Assembly (NCBI GenBank): GCA_016287075.1
Contig: JAEEVC010000003.1
Location: forward strand, 62,001-126,000
Origin: Bacteroidales bacterium
GTDB lineage: Bacteria; Bacteroidota; Bacteroidia; Bacteroidales; UBA932
Length of the DNA: 64,000 nucleotides
Direction of reading: 5' to 3'
In this document: piece after piece, positions 42,860 through 51,644 of the stretch
How positions within the stretch are numbered: the first letter of the stretch is position 1
Layout of the letters: every line of letters begins with the position of its first letter
The notes under the pieces: model-generated
Told to the model about the DNA's origin: nothing
The model's database searches: none
Seen by the model: the letters and a program-made list of their open reading frames with translations, nothing else
Program-made: the position numbers and the translations under genes

Positions 42860-43945
42860 ATGAAAAAAATCCTGATTTCCCTCGCGGGCCTTCTGCTCGC
42901 CCTCGGTACTGCCTTCGCGCAGGATAGTGAAAAGCCGGAATACGGCTACAAGCAGACCGGTTTCATGAGTACGCCCAAGGTTGGCGGCTACATCATCGGC
43001 GGTTACAAGTACAGCGACCTCGAAGGCGCGCACGGCGGCCCCGGTTTCAACTGCCGGCTCATCCGTCTGTACGTGGACGGCAGCATCTACAACGATTTCA
43101 AGTACCGCATCCAGTTCCAGGCCAACGGCGAGAAGCCCCATGTGAAGGACTTCTACATCGAGTGGGCCCGGTACAAGGAATTCTCCGTGAAGATGGGCCA
43201 GTTCAAGCGGGCCTTCACCTTCGAGAACCCGATGAATCCCTGGGATGTCGGCGTGGGCGACTTCTCCTTCCTGGTCCAGAAGATGGCCGGTATGGGCGAC
43301 CGCCTCGGCGAAGCCAACATGGGCGGCCGTGACCAGGGTATCCAGGTCCAGGGCGACCTCTTCCCGATGGCTTCCGACAAGTACCGCCTGCTCCACTACC
43401 AGCTCGGCGTGTACAACGGCCAGGGCATCAACCTTGCCGATGCCAACAAGTCCAAGGACATCATCGGTACGGTCCAGATCCAGCCCATCAGCGGCCTGAA
43501 ACTCGGTGTGTTCGCCTGGAAGGGCAGCTGGGTGAAAGCGGCTACCGCTACGGCTCCCGGCGTCGAACTCAAGCGCGAGCGCATCAGCGCCGGCATCAAC
43601 TACGACAAGGACAACTGGACGCTCCGCGCCGAATACGCCGCCGCCATCGCGGGCGAGAAGGAGCAGAGCGGCGCCGCCGACGCGTTATACGTGACGGCCG
43701 GCATTCCGGTCCAGCCCTGGTTCAAGATGTACCTGAAGTGGGACAGGTTCGATCCGAAAGCTACGGAGGCGTTTGATCCCGCCGCGCACGACATGTACTC
43801 CGCCTGCGCCAATTTCCGTCTCCACAAGAACCTCAATTTCCAGCTCGAATACCGCCGCCATCGTGCGCGTGTGCTCGATATGAACAAGGATGTTCTCAGC
43901 ACGAAGTACAACGAACTCTGGTTCATGACCTACATCCGGTTCTAA
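42860..43945 (+). CDS. Outer-membrane porin (phosphate-selective porin O/P-like)
   Basis: A 361-residue protein with signal peptide (ending TAFAQ) and a beta-barrel body: alternating aromatic strands (YIIGGYKYSDL, RLIRLYVDGSIYNDFKYRIQF), the block VKMGQFKRAFTFENPMNPWD typical of OprO/OprP-type porins in Bacteroidota, and a terminal aromatic strand (LWFMTYIRF). It would form an anion-permeable channel in the outer membrane. Its position 22 bp after a palindromic element and 114 bp after the DASS symporter suggests a two-membrane uptake pair; no promoter of its own was seen. Confidence 0.88.
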   Translation: MKKILISLAGLLLALGTAFAQDSEKPEYGYKQTGFMSTPKVGGYIIGGYKYSDLEGAHGGPGFNCRLIRLYVDGSIYNDFKYRIQFQANGEKPHVKDFYIEWARYKEFSVKMGQFKRAFTFENPMNPWDVGVGDFSFLVQKMAGMGDRLGEANMGGRDQGIQVQGDLFPMASDKYRLLHYQLGVYNGQGINLADANKSKDIIGTVQIQPISGLKLGVFAWKGSWVKAATATAPGVELKRERISAGINYDKDNWTLRAEYAAAIAGEKEQSGAADALYVTAGIPVQPWFKMYLKWDRFDPKATEAFDPAAHDMYSACANFRLHKNLNFQLEYRRHRARVLDMNKDVLSTKYNELWFMTYIRF

Positions 43946-43971
43946 GGCGTTTCGCGACGCTCCGACACTGC

Positions 43972-44018
43972 GGAACAGGGCCCCGGACTCAGAAGATATT
44001 CGTCCGGGGCCCTGTTCC
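43972..44018 (+). repeat. 47-bp palindromic repeat, copy 3
   Basis: Perfect 16-bp arms GGAACAGGGCCCCGGA and TCCGGGGCCCTGTTCC around loop CTCAGAAGATATTCG. Relative to copy 2 the arms carry paired changes that keep the stem intact. It lies between the converging porin and beta-propeller genes and could serve as a bidirectional terminator, though no T-tract follows. Confidence 0.85.
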
Positions 44019-44061
44019 TCCGTTTTCTCCGCTTCGTGGCTTCGATTCGCCGCTCCGCCCG

Positions 44062-45204
44062 CTACTCCACCGGCTCGAAGGGGCCGGCGTCGGCGCCGGT
44101 CCAGCGGTAGAGGCGGAGGGTGGTGTATTGTTTCTTGTCGGGGGTCTTTCCGTTCTCGGAGATGTACCAGTAGCCGTCGCCGAGGGAAAGGAGGCCGGTG
44201 GAGCCGTATTTGAACTTCCAGCCGCGGATGCCGGTTGCCGCGTCGATGCGGCCGGCGGGGGCCAGGCTGACCACACGGCCCTTGCGGACGTACGGGACGC
44301 CGGCGAGGGGCTGTTTGCGGGCCCGGACGGCGCCGTCGGCGGCGAAGAGCGTGTAGTTCGGGAACTGCGGCTTCTTGCCCTTGTAAACGGCCATCAGCCA
44401 GTAACCCGTGAACGGGTCGTATTCGAGGTTCTGGACGCCCCAGCTGGTGTTTCCCGTGTAGGCGTAATAGGTGCGGCGGGGCTTGGCGGGGCCGTCGCGA
44501 TGCATGTTGCCGACCTCGAGGGGCTTGGCGTACCGGCGGGCCCAGTCGCGCGTGTCGAACTGCAGAAGCACTTGATAGTCATTGTCGGAGCGTTCCGCGT
44601 CGCCGTAGATGCCGTAGGCGACGGTCAGGTACTGCCGGCCGTCCTTGCGGCCGAAGTCCGGACCGAAGCTGACGCCGTCGATGCCGCTGCAGCCGAGGCG
44701 GTGTTCCACCTGCCGGCCTTCGAGATCGACGGACGATTCATAGTCGGCGACGACCATCGGGAGGTTGACGCAGCGGACGACCCCGTCCCGGAGCGCGTCC
44801 ATCCCTTCCCGTACGATCTTCGACCCGTCGATCATCGCGATGTAGAAGGTGTTCCGGTACTGGAGGTCGGACTGGTTGCGCCGGAGGATGCCCTGGCCGA
44901 TGACGTCGTCCTTGTATTCGAGGGAGCCGTAGATGAGCCCGTCTTCCGCATTGTAGTCGAGGCAGCCGAGGTGGCCGAGCAGGCCGGTCACCGTGCCGAC
45001 GACGCGGCCGGAGAGGTCCATCTTCACGAGGACGTCGGTGAACGACAGGTACATGTACCCGTCCTTGTCAAGGGCGATGCCCTGGACGTGGCCGGTCTCC
45101 CAGGGACCGGAATCGAGGGTCTTCGGCCAGGCGGGGGCCTGGGCGTACAGCGCGGCAGCGGCGAGCAGGCCGGCCGCAATGAGAACAAACTTACGCATAG
45201 GCAT
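44062..45204 (-). CDS. Secreted beta-propeller-like protein of unknown function
   Basis: A 380-residue protein with a signal peptide (ending ALYAQ). Repeated short strands with aromatic/Asp-Gly turns (QGIALDKDGYMYLSFTDVLV, LDYNAEDGLIYGSL, LEYDPFTGYWLMAVY, LLSLGDGYWYISE) suggest a six- or seven-bladed propeller of the SMP-30/NHL kind. I do not recognise a named family and see no catalytic signature. It starts immediately after the stop of the M23 peptidase gene, so they are probably co-transcribed. A second ATG at 45198 is an alternative start. Confidence 0.7.
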   Translation of the reverse strand: MPMRKFVLIAAGLLAAAALYAQAPAWPKTLDSGPWETGHVQGIALDKDGYMYLSFTDVLVKMDLSGRVVGTVTGLLGHLGCLDYNAEDGLIYGSLEYKDDVIGQGILRRNQSDLQYRNTFYIAMIDGSKIVREGMDALRDGVVRCVNLPMVVADYESSVDLEGRQVEHRLGCSGIDGVSFGPDFGRKDGRQYLTVAYGIYGDAERSDNDYQVLLQFDTRDWARRYAKPLEVGNMHRDGPAKPRRTYYAYTGNTSWGVQNLEYDPFTGYWLMAVYKGKKPQFPNYTLFAADGAVRARKQPLAGVPYVRKGRVVSLAPAGRIDAATGIRGWKFKYGSTGLLSLGDGYWYISENGKTPDKKQYTTLRLYRWTGADAGPFEPVE

Positions 45205-46236
45205 TTATCGGACCCTGAGCCTTCTTCCGATCTGCAGGGTCGTCGTCTGTTTGATGCCGTTGAGGCGGCAGAGGGTATTGACGGAAGTATGGTACTTGAC
45301 CGCGATCTTGGAGAGCGTATCGCCCTTGCGGACGGTGTGGTACTTCATCGCCGCGGCCGCGGCCTTCTCGCGCTCGGCCGCCAGCTGCTTGGCCTTTTCC
45401 TCGGCCGCGATGCGGTCCTTCTCGTCGGCGAGGTTGATCTCGTCCTCGTCGTCCACGGCCTGCACGTAGCGGCTGTTCGGGCTGAAGTACCAGTTCCTCA
45501 GGTGGAGGAGACGGTGGCGGAGCTTGCCGGTCTCGAAGTCGATCAGCCAGTTGGGGTCGAACGCATAGCCCTTGTAGCGGGTCTCGAAGTGGAGGTGCGG
45601 CCCGGTCGAACGGCCGGTCGAGCCGCCGAGACCGATCACGTCCCCGGCGTTGACCCAGTCGCCGGCCTTGACCTTCGCTTCGGAAAGGTGGCCGTAGAAG
45701 GTCTCCAAGCCGTTGGCGTGGCGGATGACCACGAGGTTGCCGTAGCCGCCGACATAGTCCGAGACGCGGACCCGGCCGTCAAAGGCGGCATAGGCCGGCG
45801 TGCCGGTCGGATAGGGCAGGTCGATGCCCTGGTGGGGCCGGCCGTGCCGGTAGCCGAATTTCGAGGATGGCGTGGTCTTGTGGGGACAGCAGTAGGAATC
45901 GAGCGTATCGACGATCCAGAGGGTGAAATCGGCGGGGAGCGTCTCGGCCTCCCGGTAGGGATTGGTGCTCTTGGTGTCCCAGTTCTCGGTGAATACCTTC
46001 TTGTCCGCGAGGACTTTCGGGTCGCGGATGTACCGCCAGGTATGGTTGTCGTAGAGGATGATCTTCACGCCGGGATGGCCGGTGTCGAGGGTGTCCGCGT
46101 ACGGGGTGCCCGTGCCCTTGGTGGAGGGAACGCTCTCCCGGCCGAAGACATGGCGGAGCGAGTCCGTCTGCTGGGCGGAAAGCACGAGGGTCAGGGTGAG
46201 GGCGAGGCAGGTTGTCAGGAACGTCTTTCTGTTCAT
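45205..46236 (-). CDS. M23 family metallopeptidase with C-terminal LysM domain
   Basis: A 343-residue exported protein (signal peptide ending LVLSAQ). The M23/LytM domain (about residues 130-245) contains the zinc ligands: HQGIDLPYPTGTPAY (HxxxD) and the C-terminal HLHFETR (HxH). An Ala/Glu/Lys-rich linker leads to a C-terminal LysM (VRKGDTLSKIAVKYHTSVNT). Such enzymes cut peptide cross-links in peptidoglycan or act as activators of amidases. The first ATG (46236) is used; an in-frame TTG lies 6 bp before it. It lies 6 bp past the phosphohexomutase stop, and the propeller gene follows it with no gap. Confidence 0.92.
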   Translation of the reverse strand: MNRKTFLTTCLALTLTLVLSAQQTDSLRHVFGRESVPSTKGTGTPYADTLDTGHPGVKIILYDNHTWRYIRDPKVLADKKVFTENWDTKSTNPYREAETLPADFTLWIVDTLDSYCCPHKTTPSSKFGYRHGRPHQGIDLPYPTGTPAYAAFDGRVRVSDYVGGYGNLVVIRHANGLETFYGHLSEAKVKAGDWVNAGDVIGLGGSTGRSTGPHLHFETRYKGYAFDPNWLIDFETGKLRHRLLHLRNWYFSPNSRYVQAVDDEDEINLADEKDRIAAEEKAKQLAAEREKAAAAAMKYHTVRKGDTLSKIAVKYHTSVNTLCRLNGIKQTTTLQIGRRLRVR

Positions 46237-46242
46237 TTGCAA

Positions 46243-47607
46243 TTATCGCTGGGCTCCGAAACGGGTCTTCAGGAGCGTGTCGGTTTCCTCAATCTTCTCC
46301 TGCAGGAGCTTCTCCGAGGTCGCTTCGCAGAGGAAGCGGAGGTAGGGTTCGGTGTTGGAGGGACGGATGTTCAGCCACCAGTCGGGGAATTCGATGCGGT
46401 AGCCGTCGAAATCCATGAAGGCAGTGGCCTGCTCCTGGCCCATGAAATGCTCCTTCACGGCATCCATGGCGCCTTTCTTGTCCTCGACCCGGTAGTTGAT
46501 CTCGCCGGAATTCCTGTAGCGGACGATTTCGGCGATGGCCTGGCTGAGGGTCTTGCCTTCCCGCTTGAGGTCGGCGACGATGCCGAGGACGATGATCGAG
46601 GCGAGGAGGCCGCTGTCCGAATAGAAGAAGTCGCGGAAGTAGAAATGGCCGGCCAGTTCGCCGCCCCAGACGCCGTCGATTTCGCGCAGCTTGGCCGCGG
46701 CGAAGGCGCGTCCGACCTTCCAGGTGCGCATCTCGCAACCCATCGGGGCGAGGTACTCGCCGATGGCCTTGGAGGAACGGATGTCCTGGAGTACCAGGCC
46801 CTTCAGGCCCCGTTCGCCGACAAAGTAGCGGCCCATCAGGGCAATCAGCAGGTCCGGGGAGATGAAGCGGCCCTGCTCGTCCACGAAGACCACGCGGTCG
46901 GCGTCGCCGTCGTAGATGACGCCGGCGTCGGCCTTCACCTCGCGCACGAGGTTCTCCAGCGGGAGCACGTTGGCTTCGATGAGCGGATTGGGTTCATGGT
47001 TCGGGAAACGGCCGTCGAGCGTGTCGAAGAGGTAGTGGATGTTGTCGCCCGTGCCGAAGATCTCCTTGGCGAAGAGGTTGGCCATGCCGTTGGACAGGTC
47101 CATGGCGACGGTGATCCCGGAAAGGTCCTTCTTGAACTTCCGCATGAAGGCGAGGTAATCCGCGAGGATCTCCTTCTGGAACACCCGGCCGCGGACGGCG
47201 GCCACCGGCGTGGGTTCGCCGTCGTCGATCCACTGCTTGATCTGTTTCAGGCCGGCGTCATAGCCCACGGCCTGGGCGTCGGTGGTGGACACCTTCATGC
47301 CGTTGTACACGGCGGCGTTGTGCGAGGCCGTGATCTGGATGGAGGCGTTGAAACCGTAATTGGCGGTCCCGAAATAGACCATGGGGGTGGAGCTCAGGCC
47401 GATGTCGTACACGTCGGCACCGGCGTCGTTGATGCCCTTGACGACCGCATCGTGGATCTCCGGCGAGGAGACACGGCAGTCACGGCCCACAAGGACCTTG
47501 TCGGCTTTCAGCAGCCTCGGAATGAAATAACCTACTTTGTAGGCGGTCTCGCGGTCCCAGTCCTTGCCGTAGATGCCGCGGATGTCGTATGCGTGGAATG
47601 CGCCCAT
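46243..47607 (-). CDS. Phosphomannomutase/phosphoglucomutase
   Basis: A 454-residue alpha-D-phosphohexomutase. FHAYDIRGIYG opens domain 1, ITASHNAAVYNGMK holds the phosphoserine active site, YDGDADRVVFVDEQG the Mg-binding loop, GELAGHFYF the sugar loop and IRPSNTEPYLR the phosphate-binding loop. It interconverts 1- and 6-phosphates of glucose or mannose for glycan and cell-wall precursors. Start at ATG 47607, which opens the conserved N-terminus and lies 4 bp after the def stop. Confidence 0.94.
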   Translation of the reverse strand: MGAFHAYDIRGIYGKDWDRETAYKVGYFIPRLLKADKVLVGRDCRVSSPEIHDAVVKGINDAGADVYDIGLSSTPMVYFGTANYGFNASIQITASHNAAVYNGMKVSTTDAQAVGYDAGLKQIKQWIDDGEPTPVAAVRGRVFQKEILADYLAFMRKFKKDLSGITVAMDLSNGMANLFAKEIFGTGDNIHYLFDTLDGRFPNHEPNPLIEANVLPLENLVREVKADAGVIYDGDADRVVFVDEQGRFISPDLLIALMGRYFVGERGLKGLVLQDIRSSKAIGEYLAPMGCEMRTWKVGRAFAAAKLREIDGVWGGELAGHFYFRDFFYSDSGLLASIIVLGIVADLKREGKTLSQAIAEIVRYRNSGEINYRVEDKKGAMDAVKEHFMGQEQATAFMDFDGYRIEFPDWWLNIRPSNTEPYLRFLCEATSEKLLQEKIEETDTLLKTRFGAQR

Positions 47608-47611
47608 GGTG

Positions 47612-48166
47612 TTACTTGATTTTAGCGTTATAATGGGGATGAACCTTGCCGTGGGCAATGTTCTGGAGTTTCTTGGCGAGCATTTTCTTCCGGATCGGCG
47701 CGACGTTGTCGGTGAACAGGTTGCCGTCCAGGTGGGAGAGTTCGTGCTGGACCATCCGGCAGGCGAACTTGTCGAAGGTCTCCGTCACTTCCTCGAGATT
47801 TTCATTGTAATATTTCACCGTGATCTTCGCGGGCCGGACGACGTCGGCATAGAGGCCGGGGATGCTCAGGCAGCCCTCGGAATAGGTCGTCTTCTCGGCG
47901 CTTTCCTCGAGGATGACCGGGTTGATCAGCGTCCGGCGGAAGTCCTTGAGGTAGTCGTAGACATCGGTCATGACGGTGCCGTCCACGATGACCACGCGGC
48001 GGCTGACCCCGATCTGGGGGGCGGCGAGGCCGCAGCCTTCGGAATGCGCGAGCGTGTCCTTGAGGTCCTGGACAAGCCCCCGGAGCTGTTCCGGGGCGGT
48101 GATGTCGGCGTCGGCGGCCTTCTGGCGGAGTACTTCCGAGCCGTAGAGATATATGGGTTGTATCAT
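47612..48166 (-). CDS. def: Peptide deformylase
   Basis: A 184-residue metalloenzyme with the three motifs: GCGLAAPQIGV, EGCLSIPG (metal cysteine) and QHELSHLDG (HExxH with two metal histidines). It removes the formyl group from new protein N-termini. The start is placed at the ATG overlapping the yqgF stop by 4 bp, which begins the conserved IQPIYLYGS; a longer in-frame extension upstream would read through yqgF. The HELSH form differs slightly from the commoner HEIDH/HELDH. Confidence 0.96.
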   Translation of the reverse strand: MIQPIYLYGSEVLRQKAADADITAPEQLRGLVQDLKDTLAHSEGCGLAAPQIGVSRRVVIVDGTVMTDVYDYLKDFRRTLINPVILEESAEKTTYSEGCLSIPGLYADVVRPAKITVKYYNENLEEVTETFDKFACRMVQHELSHLDGNLFTDNVAPIRKKMLAKKLQNIAHGKVHPHYNAKIK

Positions 48167-48657
48167 TTCCGTTTCTTCTTGTTTCGGGTCACGTTCCGGG
48201 ACAGGGATTCCGGAACGGCGTCCGGGTTTACTGCAAAAACCGCTCCGCTTTCGCGGTCCAGCCATCCCTGCAGGATGATGGCGGCGCTGATGCGGTCCAC
48301 GGACTTCTTGTCGCGGCGGTCTTTCGCCTTCATCCCGCCGTCGACCATCACCCGGTGGGCGAGGACGGAGGTGAAGCGTTCGTCTTCGAGGGAGACGGGA
48401 ATCCCGGGGAATTCCTTCTCCAGCTGCCGGAGGAACAGGTCGATGTCCCGGGCCGCCTCGGACGGGCTTCCGTCCATGTTGACCGGATATCCCACGACAA
48501 AACGGGCGATTGTTTCCGTTTGAGCATAATTTTTGAGGGAATCCATTAACTTTGCAGTATCGACCGTGTCGAGGGCGGTGGAAAAGATGCGGAGCGGGTC
48601 GCTGACGGCAATGCCGGTGCGCTTCCTTCCGTAATCGATTCCGATAATCCTGTCCAT
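48163..48657 (-). CDS. ruvX: Holliday junction resolvase-like YqgF (RuvX)
   Basis: A 164-residue RNase H-fold protein: N-terminal GIDYGRKRTGIAVSD with the catalytic Asp, VVGYPVNMDGSPSEAARDI and a late VDRISAAIILQGWLD. YqgF family members process pre-16S rRNA 5' ends and resemble junction resolvases. The C-terminus is a short basic tail (NKKKRK). The ATG at 48657 follows a TATTTTTG box by 6 nt; it heads the minus-strand operon yqgF-def-phosphohexomutase-M23-propeller. Confidence 0.92.
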   Translation of the reverse strand: MDRIIGIDYGRKRTGIAVSDPLRIFSTALDTVDTAKLMDSLKNYAQTETIARFVVGYPVNMDGSPSEAARDIDLFLRQLEKEFPGIPVSLEDERFTSVLAHRVMVDGGMKAKDRRDKKSVDRISAAIILQGWLDRESGAVFAVNPDAVPESLSRNVTRNKKKRK

Positions 48658-48663
48658 AGATTG

Positions 48664-48671
48664 CAAAAATA
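48664..48671 (-). promoter_or_regulatory. -7 box TATTTTTG for the yqgF operon
   Basis: Minus-strand TATTTTTG, 6 nt before the yqgF ATG at 48657, in the 23-bp gap shared with the divergent gene at 48681. Confidence 0.6.
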
Positions 48672-48680
48672 ACGAATTTT

Positions 48681-49142
48681 ATGGAGAAAGAGAAGAATAA
48701 AGACGGCAGGCAAACTTTTTTCCGCCTGGATTTCCGGCGGGAAGAGCCTGCGGAACGGATCTGGTCGCGGCATTTCACCCGCTCCGGACTCGTCTGGACC
48801 GCGATTTCCGCCGCCGTCATCCTGCTTTTGGTCAACTTTTGCCTCATCGCCTTCACGCCGCTCCGGACCTTCATTCCCGGCTACCCGGACGCCCGGTCGC
48901 GGCAGCAGGCCGTCCGCAACGCCCAGCGCATCGATTCGCTGGAAACCCAGATCCTTCGCTGGGAGCTCTATACGGAGAACCTCCGCCGCGTCGTCGCGGG
49001 CGAGGAGCCGGTCCGGCTGGACAGCCTGATCCGGCGGATCGCCGAGGAGCGGGCGGAGGCGTCTGTCGCCGACCCGGCCGCGGATTCCCTGCTCCGGGCC
49101 GTCGTCCGGCAGGAAGAACATCCCGCCGATACCACGAAATAA
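48681..49142 (+). CDS. Single-pass membrane protein resembling the N-terminal stalk of Bacteroidota M23 proteins
   Basis: A 153-residue protein: a basic cytoplasmic N-terminus, one membrane segment (about residues 40-60, AISAAVILLLVNFCLIAF), the word TPLRTFIPGYPD right after it, then a coiled coil (IDSLETQILRWELYTENLRR) and a short acidic tail. In many Bacteroidota this segment forms the N-terminal half of a membrane-anchored M23 peptidase; here the protein stops before any catalytic domain and no M23 frame follows. It may be a natural stand-alone stalk or a shortened gene. It lies 10 bp before dxr. Confidence 0.7.
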   Translation: MEKEKNKDGRQTFFRLDFRREEPAERIWSRHFTRSGLVWTAISAAVILLLVNFCLIAFTPLRTFIPGYPDARSRQQAVRNAQRIDSLETQILRWELYTENLRRVVAGEEPVRLDSLIRRIAEERAEASVADPAADSLLRAVVRQEEHPADTTK

Positions 49143-49152
49143 CACCCCATCG

Positions 49153-50310
49153 ATGAAGAAGAACATCGCCATCCTCGGTTCCACCGGCTCGATCGGTTCC
49201 CAGACCCTCGACGTCGTGCGGCAGCATCCCGACCGTTTCGGCGTCGCCCTCCTGACCGCCAACAACAATGCCGACCTGCTGGTCGCGCAGGCGCTGGAAT
49301 TCCATCCGGCCGATGTCGTGATCTGCAATGAAGGGAAATACAATGCGGTCCGCTATGCCCTCGAGCACACCGCGACCCGCGTCCATGCGGGCATGTCCGC
49401 CGTCTGCGACCTCGTGACGGGGGAGGGCGTGGACATCGTCGTCGCCGCGATGGTCGGCTTCAGCGGCCTGCGCCCGACGCTCGCCGCGATCGGTGCCGGG
49501 AAGCCCATCGCCCTGGCGAACAAGGAGACGCTCGTTGCCGCCGGCTCCGTCGTCATGGGCCTCGCCAAGGCCCGCGGCGTGGACATCCTCCCCGTCGATT
49601 CGGAGCACTCCGCCATCTTCCAGTGCCTGCTCGGCGCCGGGGAGAACAGGCCGGCAAAAATCCATCTGACGGCCTCCGGAGGGCCTTTCCGGACCTGGGA
49701 CCGCGACCGGATCGCCGGCGCGACCCGGGAGGCCGCCCTCCGCCATCCGAACTGGAACATGGGCGCCAAGATCACGATCGATTCCGCGACGATGATGAAC
49801 AAGGGCTTCGAGGTCATCGAGGCGCGCTGGCTTTTCGACCTCGGCGCGGAGCAGATCCATGTGGTCGTCCATCCCGAGTCGGTCATCCACTCGATGGTCG
49901 AGTTCGCGGACGGGGCGGTCATCGCCCAGCTGGGCTGTCCGGACATGCGGCAGCCGATCCAGCTGGCCCTGTCCTATCCGGAGCGCCTCCCCCTGTCGAA
50001 CCGGAAGCTGGATTTCGCCTCCATCGGGGCGCTCTCCTTCGAAGAGCCTGACGGAGAGAAGTTTCCATGCCTCCCGCTCGCCTTCGAGGCCCTGAGGCGC
50101 GGGGGCAATGTGCCGGCCGCGCTGAATGCGGCGAACGAGGCGGCGGTCGCCGCTTTCCTCGCCGGCCGGATCGGTTTCTACGACATCTCCGACCTCGTCG
50201 CGGAATGCATCCGGGACGTGGAATTCATGGCGGAGCCGGACCTGGACGGCATCTTTGCGACGCATGAGGCCGTCTTCGCCCGTGCCCAGGAAAGGATCCG
50301 CCGATGGTAG
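49153..50310 (+). CDS. dxr: 1-deoxy-D-xylulose 5-phosphate reductoisomerase
   Basis: A 385-residue MEP-pathway enzyme: NADPH motif GSTGSIGSQ at residues 9-17, ALANKETLVAAG, the metal site VDSEHSAIFQ, TASGGPFRTW and MGAKITIDSATMMNKG. It makes 2-C-methylerythritol 4-phosphate for isoprenoids, supplying precursors for UppS. Its stop overlaps the rseP start by 7 bp, a tight coupling seen in many bacteria of this phylum. Confidence 0.97.
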   Translation: MKKNIAILGSTGSIGSQTLDVVRQHPDRFGVALLTANNNADLLVAQALEFHPADVVICNEGKYNAVRYALEHTATRVHAGMSAVCDLVTGEGVDIVVAAMVGFSGLRPTLAAIGAGKPIALANKETLVAAGSVVMGLAKARGVDILPVDSEHSAIFQCLLGAGENRPAKIHLTASGGPFRTWDRDRIAGATREAALRHPNWNMGAKITIDSATMMNKGFEVIEARWLFDLGAEQIHVVVHPESVIHSMVEFADGAVIAQLGCPDMRQPIQLALSYPERLPLSNRKLDFASIGALSFEEPDGEKFPCLPLAFEALRRGGNVPAALNAANEAAVAAFLAGRIGFYDISDLVAECIRDVEFMAEPDLDGIFATHEAVFARAQERIRRW

Positions 50311-51641
50311 CGCTCATCAAGACCCTCCAGGTCATCCTGGCCCTTTCCGTGCTCATCCTCATCCATGAGCTCGGCCATTTCACCTTTGCCAAGCTCTTCG
50401 GCATCCGGGTGGACAAGTTCTTCCTCTTCTTCGATTTCGGCGGGGTGAAGCTGTTCTCGACCCGGGCGCCCTGGTTCGTCCGCCTGTTCCCGAAGGCGGC
50501 GCAGTGGGAGACCGAGTACGGCATCGGCTGGGCGCCGCTCGGCGGGTACTGCAAGATCAGCGGGATGGTGGACGAGTCGATGGACCTGGAATCCCTGAAA
50601 GGGGAGCCCCAGCCCTGGGAGTTCCGCACGAAGCCGGCCTGGCAGCGGCTCCTGGTGATGGCGGGCGGGGTCCTGTTCAATTTCATCCTGGCGGTCCTGC
50701 TGTATATCGCCATCATGGACATCTGGGGCAGCGCCTACATCAAGAACGAGGGGAACAGCATCTATGTCAATGAGCTGGCCTATGACATGGGCTTCCGCAA
50801 CGGCGACCGGATCCTCGCCTTCGACGACTATGTCCCGGAGGATTTCGGCATGCTGCAGGCCGACCTGGCCCGGCGGGACGTCCGCAAGGCGACGGTCCTC
50901 CGCCAGGGCGACACGGTCGAACTGTACATCGACCAGCGCCGCATCGGCGAGGTGCTGAATACCCCGGGGATGTTCGACCTGGCCGTCCCGTTCGTGGTGG
51001 ATACGGTCATGGCCGGTTCGCCGAACGCCGGGGCCGGGCTCCGGCACGGGGACGTGGTCGCCGCCGTCGCCGGCGTGCCGGTGGCCTTCGTCCAGGATTC
51101 GCGCGGCATCCTGCAGGAGCATGCGGGCGGGACCGTCCCGGCCCTGGTGCTGCGGGAGGCCGATACCCTCCGCATGGACCTCCAGGTCGATTCGACCGGC
51201 CGGATCGGGGTCTATACGGTCATGCCGGGCATCGTGCAGAAGGAGTATTCCTTCTTCGAGGCGGTTCCGGCGGGGCTGAAGCTGACCGGCTCCACGGTCG
51301 GCGGCTATCTCCGCGACCTCCGGCTCGTCGCCAGCCCGCGGACGGAAGCCTACAAGTCCGTCGGCAGTTTCATCGCCATCGGCCAGGTCTTCCCCTCGGC
51401 CTGGGACTGGTACCGGTTCATCAACCTGCTCGCCCTGCTTTCCATCATGCTCGGCGTCATGAACCTGCTGCCGATCCCCGCCCTCGACGGCGGCCACATC
51501 GTGTTCTGCCTCTATGAAATCATCACGCGGCGGAAACCCTCCCAGCGCTTCATGGCCGTGGCGCAGACCATCGGGATGGCGCTCCTGCTGCTACTCATGT
51601 TCCTCGCGTTCGGCAACGATATCGGACGATTAATCCATTGA
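50304..51641 (+). CDS. rseP: Site-2 intramembrane metalloprotease RseP
   Basis: A 445-residue polytopic membrane protease. The zinc motif HELGH is at residues 21-25 in the first membrane segment; a second motif NLLPIPALDGGHIV near residue 390 supplies the third ligand. One or two PDZ-like domains lie between (about residues 140-330; AGLRHGDVVAAVAGVPVAFV). It cleaves membrane-bound anti-sigma factors or leftover signal peptides. It overlaps dxr by 7 bp and is followed 3 bp later by the DUF4837 lipoprotein gene. Confidence 0.95.
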   Translation: MVALIKTLQVILALSVLILIHELGHFTFAKLFGIRVDKFFLFFDFGGVKLFSTRAPWFVRLFPKAAQWETEYGIGWAPLGGYCKISGMVDESMDLESLKGEPQPWEFRTKPAWQRLLVMAGGVLFNFILAVLLYIAIMDIWGSAYIKNEGNSIYVNELAYDMGFRNGDRILAFDDYVPEDFGMLQADLARRDVRKATVLRQGDTVELYIDQRRIGEVLNTPGMFDLAVPFVVDTVMAGSPNAGAGLRHGDVVAAVAGVPVAFVQDSRGILQEHAGGTVPALVLREADTLRMDLQVDSTGRIGVYTVMPGIVQKEYSFFEAVPAGLKLTGSTVGGYLRDLRLVASPRTEAYKSVGSFIAIGQVFPSAWDWYRFINLLALLSIMLGVMNLLPIPALDGGHIVFCLYEIITRRKPSQRFMAVAQTIGMALLLLLMFLAFGNDIGRLIH

Positions 51642-51644
51642 TTT

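Noticed and set aside
44128..47619. A 1163-codon plus-strand frame opposite the propeller, M23 and phosphohexomutase genes
   Set aside because: Same antisense composition bias; it crosses three real genes and shows no family features. The similar long frames at 13654-16896, 18074-20536, 30395-33001 and 33592-36621 were rejected for the same reason.
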